The notes under the pieces: model-generated
What the model saw: the letters and a program-made list of their open reading frames with translations, nothing else
Database searches by the model: none
What the model was told of the DNA's origin: nothing
DNA from: Flavobacteriaceae bacterium NBU2973
GTDB lineage: Bacteria; Bacteroidota; Bacteroidia; Flavobacteriales; Flavobacteriaceae
Direction of reading: 5' to 3'
DNA length: 64,000 nucleotides
Assembly (NCBI GenBank): GCA_026162565.1
Contig: JAOEIQ010000002.1
Coordinates: forward strand, 310,001-374,000
Shown here: piece by piece, positions 8,793 through 16,020 of the stretch
Position numbering within the stretch: the stretch's first letter is position 1
How the letters are laid out: each line of letters begins with the position of its first letter
Position numbers and translations under genes: made by a program

Positions 8793-8799
8793 ATATTTG
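8792..8799 (+). promoter_or_regulatory. Bacteroidota -7 promoter box (TATATTTG), nearly leaderless gene
   Basis: TATATTTG matches TAnnTTTG. It ends only 4 bases before the ATG at 8804, so transcription would begin within or just after the start codon. Either the mRNA is leaderless or the true start is a later codon. Confidence 0.45.
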
Positions 8800-8803
8800 T
8801 TTT

Positions 8804-10684
8804 ATGAAACATTTGCAATCATTAGTATTTATTCTATTAATACTTATTAATACTAGTACTACAGTAGCACAAAACGTAAAAGAAGATCCTAATCTGCAAG
8901 CTGCATTTCAGGCTCATGGTGCATTAAAGCTTACAGAAGCTAAATCTTATTTTGAAACAGTAGCACAAAATAGAGAAGCATCTAAAAAAGATCGTTGTGA
9001 GGCTTTAAGACAACTTGCATTATTAGAATGGAAGCATTACAGAAATTATAACACTTCTATTAATCTATTAAAACAAGCCGATAGCATAGGAGATTATAAA
9101 TCTGAAACACATTTAGTACTATTACGAGTAGAAGAGGAATCAAAAAATTTTGAAAAAGCCCTTATCGCTGGTGATAAGGCAATAGAATTAGCAAAGTCTA
9201 AAGGCGATAAGAATTACTCAAAATATAAATTCTCTAAAGTAGTTTTAAGTCATGCTACTAGCCAATTTTTAGCTAACAACCCTATAAATAACCAATTAGT
9301 TACTAAAGCAAAACTACTATTAGAAGAGGTTTTGAATACTAATCCAACAAATGTAAATGCTGCAGATGTGCTATTTGGTTTATCGTTACTTCAAAAAGAT
9401 GGAGCTAATGCTCTAAAATCCTGGTTGGCTTATTATAGATTTAATACTCCTGAAAGTGCTTATAAATATTTACAACCAACAGCAATTAAACTAAACAGAT
9501 TATTAAACAAATGGAATTCTGAAACACTTACTAATTCAGAGGAAACTGAATTAATTAAAGCCATTGGCAGTTCTAGATTCTATAAATACGTAAACATTTT
9601 AGCAAAGCATTTTAATAGTAAGGCAACGCCAATTATAGAATATGCAAACTATATGAAAGATATGGAGGCATTAACAAACAACTATTACAGATTAGTAAGC
9701 ATTGATAAAGCTGACTCTGGAGACTTTTTAAATTCTATTCGATTAAAAAATGAAGCGTTTTACAATACCATTACATCTGATTCTGATACACCATTTGAGC
9801 CCAATAACTTTAGAGACTTATTACGTGAAAAATTTGGAACTGTATTAATTGTTTCTAGTTCAAGTGCCTCAAGACAAGTAGGATTAGTATTTGGGCATAT
9901 TGTTAACGAGCGTATACGAAACATAGAACAGTATGGCCATAGTGCAGATTTCACCTTTACCGAATTAGATATGATGATTTCTAATGGTTATCCAAGTTGG
10001 TTTTGGGAAGATAGAGGAGCAGGAGGTTATGCGTTAAGAGGTGGCTTTTTAAGAATAAAAACTATGTTTAAGTATCTAGCAATTAGTGCTTGGGAAAAAG
10101 TAACCGACTCTGTAAAGCGTCAAAAAATTGAGCAAAGTATACAAGCGAATTTATTAGAATCTGATTTACAAACAGATATTAAAGTTATACGAGCAGCTGT
10201 AGCAAAAAAAATAGAATTAGATGCATTAGATGCACTATATAAAAAGCTTGTCTCTAAAGGTTATAATGGTATTGAACTGCAATTAAAATTTATAGAGCAA
10301 TATGAACTATATAGAGATAATGCTACCATGTTTGCTCACGAAGGTAGACATTCTATAGATAGAGTTGTGCTTGGAGATCAATATAGAGCACTAGGCTCTA
10401 AGTTAATTGAATACAGAGGTCGCTTATCGCAAATAGCATTTAGTGAATCTCCAAAACTGGAATTGGCCAATATGCTATCTGGAGTATCATCAACACCAAC
10501 TGGGCAATCTAATAAAATGATTATCGATGTTATTGAGAATTGGATTATTAATAATGTAAAATCTATAACAGATTATAACACTAAACAATTACCATTAGCA
10601 CAAATTTATAAACTAACAGACGCACAAATTATTTCTGCTATACAAGCAGTAGATCCATTTTATATTGACTTTATAAAGAATTAA
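8804..10684 (+). CDS. Secreted protein with TPR-like N-terminus and an HEGRH motif
   Basis: I do not recognise the family. It has a Sec signal peptide (ending near STTVAQ) and an alpha-helical N-terminal half with TPR-like features (LQAAFQAHGALKLTEAKSYFETVAQ; ALIAGDKAIELAKSKGDKNY). In the C-terminal half, AHEGRHSIDR contains an HExxH-type zinc-protease signature at residues 512-516, and the following helix is rich in Glu (KLIEYRGRLSQIAFSE) that could supply a third ligand. A metallopeptidase role is therefore possible but unproven. The gene is monocistronic, with a palindrome and -7 box just upstream. It is 626 residues, and no lipobox or T9SS sorting domain is seen. Confidence 0.6.
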   Translation: MKHLQSLVFILLILINTSTTVAQNVKEDPNLQAAFQAHGALKLTEAKSYFETVAQNREASKKDRCEALRQLALLEWKHYRNYNTSINLLKQADSIGDYKSETHLVLLRVEEESKNFEKALIAGDKAIELAKSKGDKNYSKYKFSKVVLSHATSQFLANNPINNQLVTKAKLLLEEVLNTNPTNVNAADVLFGLSLLQKDGANALKSWLAYYRFNTPESAYKYLQPTAIKLNRLLNKWNSETLTNSEETELIKAIGSSRFYKYVNILAKHFNSKATPIIEYANYMKDMEALTNNYYRLVSIDKADSGDFLNSIRLKNEAFYNTITSDSDTPFEPNNFRDLLREKFGTVLIVSSSSASRQVGLVFGHIVNERIRNIEQYGHSADFTFTELDMMISNGYPSWFWEDRGAGGYALRGGFLRIKTMFKYLAISAWEKVTDSVKRQKIEQSIQANLLESDLQTDIKVIRAAVAKKIELDALDALYKKLVSKGYNGIELQLKFIEQYELYRDNATMFAHEGRHSIDRVVLGDQYRALGSKLIEYRGRLSQIAFSESPKLELANMLSGVSSTPTGQSNKMIIDVIENWIINNVKSITDYNTKQLPLAQIYKLTDAQIISAIQAVDPFYIDFIKN

Positions 10685-10765
10685 AATTTAATATTTACAT
10701 ACGAATATAGAGTAGACATCAAAATATTATATTTTACATAATATTAATTATAGAACATTTATATA

Positions 10766-10856
10766 ATTTACGTAATAGCGTATGTAATGCGCTATTTGAT
10801 ATAATCGTGTTATAATTCTTTAGAATTATAATATACCGATTATGTGCAAGTAAATT
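10766..10856. repeat. Structured dispersed repeat, copy A (MITE/REP-like, ~91 bp)
   Basis: The ends AATTTAC and GTAAATT are inverted. Inside are two hairpins: AATAGCGTAT with ATGCGCTATT, and TTATAATTC with GAATTATAA within a longer stem closed by ATAATCG and CGATTAT. Copy C at 16663 has the same layout with base changes that keep pairing, and a partial copy lies at 10888. No transposase gene is nearby. It marks the left edge of the accessory island. Confidence 0.7.
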
Positions 10857-10887
10857 ATATTTATGTATATGTTACGATGCTGCCTAT

Positions 10888-10942
10888 AAATCGTGTTATA
10901 GTTCTTTAGAATTATAACTCATACGATTATGTCAAGTAAATT
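10888..10942. repeat. Structured dispersed repeat, partial copy B (second hairpin only)
   Basis: It repeats the right half of copy A: AATCGTGTTATAGTTCTTTAG..., then GATTATGTCAAGTAAATT at the end. It starts about 32 bases after copy A ends and lacks the first hairpin. It probably arose by tandem duplication or partial insertion of the same element. Confidence 0.65.
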
Positions 10943-11120
10943 ATACTAGAAACTTAATTTATACTAACTGCGTATAAATTGAATATTCTGTACAAAGATC
11001 AAGAAATTATTTTTTAAACGATTCTCATGAACTTGCCACAAGAGCATAAATTTTAAGAAAAATAAAATTCTATGCACTTGTTATATTTAGAACTTCAATT
11101 AATCCTTTTTTTAATGTTTC

Positions 11121-11206
11121 ATTATCTTTTGTCTTGAAACAAAAGAAACAAAAATTCAAGGCTGCATATAATTTTGGAAACAATTAACGGCTCACTCGCT
11201 ATATTT
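11121..11206. repeat. Possible intergenic repeat element in the 10685-11346 gap
   Basis: The stretch contains TCTTTTGTCTTGAAACAAAA followed by GAAACAAAAATTCAAGG and, further on, ACGGCTCACTCGCTA. A short inverted repeat CTTTTGT/ACAAAAG is visible. I recall closely similar strings as recurrent intergenic elements in other flavobacteria, but this was not searched. The rest of the 662-base gene-free stretch, outside this and repeats A and B, shows only AT-rich sequence with no ORF. Confidence 0.35.
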
Positions 11207-11346
11207 TAGGAAACATTGTAACTGGTTAACATTGCTATGAAATCCATTTTATAATTAAAACTCTTAAGAAACTGTATACTAAACCCCTAAAATATTGACG
11301 CTCATTTCACCTATTGTTTTACCAAAATTATATGAGGCCAAGAAAA

Positions 11347-12837
11347 TTATAAACTAAACATTGAATTTATTGATTCTTTCAAAAAAGTGTAAAATCCTTT
11401 ACTTTTCTTTTTAAGCAACGAATTCTCATACTTAATTCTGCTGTTTTCAGCAACTAAATGTTTAATAATTAATGACTTATTTGTATCATCTGCACTACCA
11501 ATTATGTCATTAGAAATTGCACAATCTTTTCTGCAATTAGCGTCAAAATCGAAATCTATATTTCCTGTATTGAAATCCATTTCTTTTGGACCATAATAAA
11601 TTCCTCTAGGTTTCAAAATCAAGGATAAGAATTGTTGTATTTCCATTCCTGCCAAACTCAAACTAAAACCAAAAACATTTTCACCTCTATTAATAAAATG
11701 ATTTTTTGGTAAGCCTTTAATATAATTTGGATTATCCAATTCTCCAGACATTTCCAATGCAGCATCTTCGGGTTTATATTGCCCTAAACATTGCATACAG
11801 ATTCTTTCAGGACCTATTGTGTGAGCCTTCCATCTTGCTTGATCTATATTTGATAAATCTTCCATTGGATTTGTATCAATTCCACCATCAATTACTGGAA
11901 TTAAATTCGCAAACGACAAGCAATCTAAAGTGTATCTTGGTAATGGCATGTCTACACAAGAAAATAAAACATCGCAATCTAGAGCTGCTTCTTGTCCTTC
12001 TTTTTCGGTAATACTATATGGTACAGCAATAATGGTTAAACCCGAAATGAGTTCGGTTTTTAATAGACGCTCTTTTTGAATTTGTACTTTATATTTACCA
12101 ATATCAGCTTTATTTATTGCTAATAATCTATCTAAATTTTTCAACTCAACTAAATCAAAATCAATAAGCGTTAAATTCTTAACACCTGTTCTCAAAATAG
12201 CTTCAGCTACTATAGAACCAACACTACCTAAACCTACTATTCCAATTTTTAGTCTAGAAATTTCTTGTTGCTTTAAATCTCCCCAAGATGAAATAGTCCG
12301 TTTAAACTCTTCTCCGAAACTAGACTTTGGAAAAATATCATCGCAGAAATAGGTTTTTAGGGACTTCCCTACTACCCTTATCGATTCACACCAATATCGC
12401 TCATATGTATTTGGAGCTTCTTTTATCCAAAAGCGTGCACTCCAATAATTATCTGTTCCGATTGTCATTCCAATTAGAGGTAATCCCGTAACTGCCTTAA
12501 CTCTTGGAGCTAACATTTTCTCTGCTTCTATATCGTCAAAACTCATTCCTTGCCAACCTGGATAGGGATGACTATGAATAAAACAGATTCCTAAATTATT
12601 AGCTAAAGCATAAGACGTTACTTTATCAAAGTAAGATGAATTAAAACTTACATTTCCATGTACATTTCTGTCCTCAAATTCTGGCAAAATCACTTCATTA
12701 ATCACTCCTGTTTTTCTAGATTTTCCAGAAGATAATTTATAAAAAGCAAAGCATAAATCTTCTTGACCATCCTCTCTAATGAGGTGTTCAAAAAATATCC
12801 TATTGACATTTTCTGTCATGGTTACACTATACTTCAT
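11347..12837 (-). CDS. JAB/JAMM peptidase-ThiF (E1-like) fusion of a prokaryotic ubiquitin-like conjugation system
   Basis: The N-terminal ~140 residues are a JAB/JAMM metalloprotease: Glu17, then HSHP at 88-91 with Ser99 and Asp102, giving an intact zinc site for isopeptidase or Ubl-processing activity. Residues ~190-410 are a ThiF/E1 adenylation domain with GLGSVG (202-207), the nucleotide-binding LIDFDLVE (224-231), NLDR, and IDGGI near 320. Cysteine pairs CMQC (347-350) and CRKDC (435-439) look like a structural zinc site. The C-terminus is a short basic coiled-coil-like tail. It should activate the C-terminus of the tandem-Ubl protein and may also remove it. The start overlaps the E2 stop by 4 bases, so it is the third gene of the operon. 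JAB-ThiF fusions are known in Multi_ubiq gene neighbourhoods. Confidence 0.88.
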   Translation of the reverse strand: MKYSVTMTENVNRIFFEHLIREDGQEDLCFAFYKLSSGKSRKTGVINEVILPEFEDRNVHGNVSFNSSYFDKVTSYALANNLGICFIHSHPYPGWQGMSFDDIEAEKMLAPRVKAVTGLPLIGMTIGTDNYWSARFWIKEAPNTYERYWCESIRVVGKSLKTYFCDDIFPKSSFGEEFKRTISSWGDLKQQEISRLKIGIVGLGSVGSIVAEAILRTGVKNLTLIDFDLVELKNLDRLLAINKADIGKYKVQIQKERLLKTELISGLTIIAVPYSITEKEGQEAALDCDVLFSCVDMPLPRYTLDCLSFANLIPVIDGGIDTNPMEDLSNIDQARWKAHTIGPERICMQCLGQYKPEDAALEMSGELDNPNYIKGLPKNHFINRGENVFGFSLSLAGMEIQQFLSLILKPRGIYYGPKEMDFNTGNIDFDFDANCRKDCAISNDIIGSADDTNKSLIIKHLVAENSRIKYENSLLKKKSKGFYTFLKESINSMFSL

Positions 12838-13193
12838 TCGAAATCTAATAAAGTTCTTAAGAATGCTAAATAATCATCCGCAGTCATACCAGAAGTCCAT
12901 CCTCTAAAAGGTCGACTCCAATACTGATATTCTGGTGTCGGAACTTTTCTATCATGTATTCCTCCAAAAGGATGAGTACCTCCACCACCTGAAATTGGAA
13001 GTAAATGCGGTTTAATATGTGGACCTGAAGGTGGTAACAATGGAAATTGTTGACCTTGTAAAGCTATTTCAATTTCTTGACCTTTAAACCTTCCTAAAGG
13101 AACGATAAACTTGAAGCACACAAAGTTATTTGTGTGCATCCAAGTTTCGAGTCCTTTGCTTTGCAACTGACTCATTAACTCTTGATTTCCCAT
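12834..13193 (-). CDS. E2/UBC-like conjugating protein (Prok-E2 family), catalytic Cys not at usual site
   Basis: A 119-residue protein with the E2 signature order: a beta-strand region (VCFKFIVPLGRFKGQEIEIA), FPLLPPSGPH, then a Gly-rich loop with HPFGGIHDR, YQYWSRP, and a C-terminal helix DDYLAFLRTLL. Alignment by eye to classical E2s (FPxxPP, HPNI, G-x-I-C, W-x-P) puts His80 where the thioester Cys would be. The only Cys is at position 26, in an early strand. It may use a non-thioester mechanism, or act as an adaptor. Two bases separate it from the Ubl gene and it overlaps the E1-JAB gene by 4, so the three form one operon. I place it in a bacterial E2-like family associated with tandem Ubl genes; the exact Pfam family needs a search. 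Confidence 0.8.
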   Translation of the reverse strand: MGNQELMSQLQSKGLETWMHTNNFVCFKFIVPLGRFKGQEIEIALQGQQFPLLPPSGPHIKPHLLPISGGGGTHPFGGIHDRKVPTPEYQYWSRPFRGWTSGMTADDYLAFLRTLLDFE

Positions 13194-13195
13194 AA

Positions 13196-13639
13196 CTACG
13201 AAACAGTTGTAGGTTCAAGTTTACAAGAACTAAATTTTAAACCATTTTTAATGGCAATTTTATGTTCTCTATCATTCTTGTAACTAATTTCCTTATGTCC
13301 ACTAATTTGTTTTAAATAAAACCCATTGGCATTTTTTCCAGCAGCAGTTAATATTTCATTTGGTGTCATGAAACATTCATCAACTTCTACAGGTTCGTCA
13401 TCTACATAAATTATTAGCTTCTTATAAGGTTTGGCAAAAAAACCTTCAATTCCAGCTCCTTTTAAATCAATTTCTTCATCTAATTGAACTGGTTCGAAAC
13501 CTTTTTCGTTTACCTTAATTAATAATTCGTAATCTTCTACAGGCAACAAATTTGCATTTTCTAAAATTTCTTTTCCTGTAATAATTGCGTTAACAGTTTC
13601 AAATTTCTCTCTGTTAACTTTGTAAATAAAATTTTTCAT
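13196..13639 (-). CDS. Tandem ubiquitin-like (multiubiquitin) protein
   Basis: Two beta-grasp ubiquitin-like repeats of about 70 residues lie head to tail. Repeat 1: FIYKVNREKFETVNAIITG followed by KEIL, LLPVEDYELLI and LDEEIDLKGAGIEGFF. Repeat 2: KLIIYVDDEPVEVDECFMTP, NEILTAAGK, and a closing HKIAIKNGLKFSS. The pattern (ITG-x-x-IL, DE-x-x-DL-x-x-G) fits the prokaryotic multi-ubiquitin family. The C-terminus is LEPTTVS, with no Gly-Gly. The frame continues up to 13672, but ATG 13639 (MKNFIYKV) fits the domain start and is preferred. It is the first gene of the operon and the presumed modifier that the E1-JAB and E2 proteins handle. Confidence 0.85.
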   Translation of the reverse strand: MKNFIYKVNREKFETVNAIITGKEILENANLLPVEDYELLIKVNEKGFEPVQLDEEIDLKGAGIEGFFAKPYKKLIIYVDDEPVEVDECFMTPNEILTAAGKNANGFYLKQISGHKEISYKNDREHKIAIKNGLKFSSCKLEPTTVS

Positions 13640-13689
13640 TGTAATAATTATATTAAATATTAATGTTCTCATTTATTCTAGCAGTATGA

Positions 13690-13878
13690 GAACTGTTACT
13701 GCTTTGACGTTCCTGACAACAAAACTTGTGTAATATTTAAAAAATCATTACCATTGTAGTACAGTACAAAGGGAGTTATAAGGTGGATAAACCTTATATT
13801 ATAGAGTCCGTCAAAACTTTAAATCCCATTTTATAATCCAATTTATTGTTCAAGCAATAGATTGGATTTTTTTATTTA
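13690..13878 (+). ncRNA. Candidate small transcript ending in a strong terminator (function unknown)
   Basis: The gap 13640-14160 has no ORF, but it contains a hairpin TATAAGGT/ACCTTATA (13777-13784 with 13791-13798) and then a strong plus-strand terminator at 13835-13878. With no plus-strand gene upstream to terminate, the simplest reading is a short RNA made from this gap, divergent from the Ubl operon. No promoter box is clear and no known RNA family is recognised; the 5' end given is a guess. The remainder of the gap (13879-14120) is very AT-rich with nothing recognisable. Confidence 0.3.
13835..13878 (+). terminator. Strong intrinsic terminator on the plus strand, no gene upstream
   Basis: A 14-bp stem with one G-T wobble pairs AATCCAATTTATTG (13835-13848) with CAATAGATTGGATT (13855-13868) around the loop TTCAAG, followed by seven Ts. 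Orientation is plus, towards the XRE-ImmA gene. It would insulate that gene from upstream transcription or end a small RNA. Confidence 0.75.
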
Positions 13879-14126
13879 ATTATTTATCCATTATTGGTTT
13901 AAAAATTATACGAGACAAATATAATTAATAATAATGGTTAAATAGATTAAACTTATTAACATTTATGCAGATTATATGTTAATATAAAATAATTAACAAA
14001 TTTGTTAATTATTATTAATATAAGTAAACTCTTAATTTGTATACTATATATCATAATTGATAATATTTTTTTTATAAAAATATAATTAGTTATTAACATT
14101 TTAATGAATTACTAATAATGTTTTAC

Positions 14127-14134
14127 TATATTTG
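14127..14134 (+). promoter_or_regulatory. Bacteroidota -7 promoter box (TATATTTG) for the XRE-ImmA gene
   Basis: TATATTTG followed by GC matches TAnnTTTG and lies 26 bases upstream of the ATG at 14161. The leader would be about 20 bases. No palindromic operator is obvious next to it. Confidence 0.55.
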
Positions 14135-14160
14135 CAGTCTTCAAAGCGGTCAAAAAAAAT

Positions 14161-15240
14161 ATGTCAAAAAACAATATTCATCCTGGTCTGATTCTTAATA
14201 AGGTATTAGAAGACAAGGGTTTGAGTCAAAAAGAACTAGCCTCAAAGATTAATGTCGCTCATTCTTTATTAAACAATATTTTAAAAGGAAAACGAAATAT
14301 TAATGTTAATATCGCTATTTCTCTTGAAGCTGCTGGATTAAATAAAGCAAGCTATTGGTTAACTAAACACATGGAATATCTTTTATACCAAGCAAAGAAT
14401 GATTCAAGTGTTAACAAAAAGAAAGAAGCTATAGAAACTTGGGATATAATAGAGAAAGAATCTTTAATACCATTAGATTACTTTAAAAAACATGTTAACA
14501 TAAATTCTTCTGACGATTTACAAACTGTTTTTGATATATATCAAGTAAAAAACATTCAAGAGTTAAAGGGTGTTCTTGATAATTATAGTCTTACATACTT
14601 TAGGAAATCTACAAAATTTGCTGAAAGTCGTAATAATGTAATTGCATGGTCTTTATTAGCCGAAATGAAAGCTAGTGAAATGGTAGTGAAGACTTTTGAT
14701 AAGTCCACAGAAAAAGCACTAATAAAAGAACTTAAGAAGTGTTTTAAAAAAAATAAAAATACAGTAATAAACACAAAACACATACTTGCAAATCATGGTA
14801 TTAAGTTCGATGTTTTAGATAGACCTCAAAAGACTCCTGTTGAAGGTAAATCTTTTATTTCCGGAAAAAACCCAGCTATATTTTTAAGTTTAAAATATAA
14901 AAGGTTAGATAATTTTGCTTTTACCATTATGCATGAGTTGGGTCATGTGTATAAACACCTCACGAAATCTAAATATAAAGGAGCTAGTTTCTTCATTAAT
15001 AACGCTAATATGAAATTAGAAGAGTTTGAAGCTGATAACTATGCACAAAATAATTTAATTGAGCTTGATATATGGAATGAGTTCTATATGTCAAATGAGG
15101 AGTTTGATGATGAAACAATTATTGAGTTTGCAGATAAATTAAATATCCATCCTGGAATAGTTAGAGGTCGTATTTGTTTTGAGAATCCAGAATACTACAG
15201 AAAAAGAACAATTATTAATAAAATGAATATTTTATCTTAA
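14161..15240 (+). CDS. XRE-family HTH regulator fused to an ImmA/IrrE-type (M78) metallopeptidase
   Basis: Residues ~8-65 form a HigA/XRE-like helix-turn-helix (LSQKELASKINVAHSLLNNI). Residues ~225-310 form a zinc peptidase of the ImmA/IrrE family with MHELGHVYKHL; His258, Glu259 and His262 fit HExxH, and EEFEADNYA supplies the usual third ligand region. Proteins of this build often bind an operator and are inactivated, or cleave a partner repressor, on a stress or phage signal. It is divergent from the Ubl operon and convergent with the AbiEii toxin, whose 3' end it overlaps by 9 bases. It could control either neighbour. The middle ~120 residues are not assigned. Confidence 0.85.
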   Translation: MSKNNIHPGLILNKVLEDKGLSQKELASKINVAHSLLNNILKGKRNINVNIAISLEAAGLNKASYWLTKHMEYLLYQAKNDSSVNKKKEAIETWDIIEKESLIPLDYFKKHVNINSSDDLQTVFDIYQVKNIQELKGVLDNYSLTYFRKSTKFAESRNNVIAWSLLAEMKASEMVVKTFDKSTEKALIKELKKCFKKNKNTVINTKHILANHGIKFDVLDRPQKTPVEGKSFISGKNPAIFLSLKYKRLDNFAFTIMHELGHVYKHLTKSKYKGASFFINNANMKLEEFEADNYAQNNLIELDIWNEFYMSNEEFDDETIIEFADKLNIHPGIVRGRICFENPEYYRKRTIINKMNILS

Positions 15241-16020
15241 AAACCAAAAAGACTTTTTTCTTTTTTTCTTTGTTCTTGTAAAAGTCAAATCTTTAGATTT
15301 AGCAAGTAATTCAACTCTTTTTATCCATTTTTCTCTTAAATCTGGCCATGCAATTTTTAATTCAGAATCTTCAGTATAAACAATTCTGTTCCCTGGATTT
15401 TTTTTATCACCAGCATTATTATAATTACCTAATGGAGTTAGGTCTTTTTCTAGTCTATTGATAGGTTTACCTTGTTCTATATCAAAAATTGATTTATCTG
15501 TTTCCTTCGGGAAATTTATTTTTCTATTTTGAAGATTATCATAATATACTTCAAGTCTCATTTTCTCACTTAATAAGTAGAGATCATAAAAGTCTTTTTG
15601 GTGTCCTCTATCAGCTGCAGCTAAAAGTTTTAATGCTCCAATATCTATATCACTAATTAACCTTATTCCATCCTTTACTTCGTGTTTATGTAATAGTTTA
15701 AGATTTTGAATAATATCAAGCTTTATAGATTCCTTTTTTAATGTAATTTGGAGCCATGCGAATTGCTCTGAATTAAAATTTTGTTTATTAATTATTACGT
15801 TTTCAGAACCAAACTCTTTTTTAATGTATTCACAAATTAAATTAAGCTTTTCTGTACCTACAATTGAAGTAGAAAATAAATCAATATCTGTCGACTCTCT
15901 ATGATTATATTTAATTGCAAGATTTGTTCCACCTCCTAAAAGAAAGTCTTTTAATAATGGTTCATTCATAAGTTTCAGAATTACACTATATAATTCATCT
16001 GAAACCCCTTTTTTAAGCAT
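15232..16020 (-). CDS. AbiEii/AbiGii-type nucleotidyltransferase toxin
   Basis: A nucleotidyltransferase of the AbiEii family, the toxin of type IV abortive-infection/toxin-antitoxin systems, which transfer nucleotides to RNA targets. The diagnostic motif is LLGGGTNLAIKYNHRESTDI followed by DLF, around residues 27-48. A second conserved block is ISDIDIGALKLLAAADRGHQ, followed by KDFYDLYLL. At 262 residues it matches Bacteroidota members. It is preceded, with an 8-base overlap, by a small gene encoding the probable antitoxin. The C-terminus is strongly basic (RTKKKRKKSFWFLR). It overlaps the convergent XRE-ImmA gene by 9 bases, so 3' ends would produce antisense overlap. Confidence 0.87.
   Translation of the reverse strand: MLKKGVSDELYSVILKLMNEPLLKDFLLGGGTNLAIKYNHRESTDIDLFSTSIVGTEKLNLICEYIKKEFGSENVIINKQNFNSEQFAWLQITLKKESIKLDIIQNLKLLHKHEVKDGIRLISDIDIGALKLLAAADRGHQKDFYDLYLLSEKMRLEVYYDNLQNRKINFPKETDKSIFDIEQGKPINRLEKDLTPLGNYNNAGDKKNPGNRIVYTEDSELKIAWPDLREKWIKRVELLAKSKDLTFTRTKKKRKKSFWFLR

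Noticed and set aside
11727-12011. 94-codon plus-strand ORF antisense to the JAB-E1 gene
   Set aside because: It lies opposite the conserved E1 domain and has no domain, start signal or context of its own.
11347-13639. Ubl operon considered as part of a CBASS system
   Set aside because: There is no CD-NTase gene or CBASS effector next to it. The AbiEii protein is a different nucleotidyltransferase family with its own antitoxin partner.
13690-13834. Possible tRNA or tmRNA in the gap upstream of the terminator
   Set aside because: No cloverleaf, anticodon arm or CCA-compatible acceptor stem can be drawn; only simple hairpins are present.
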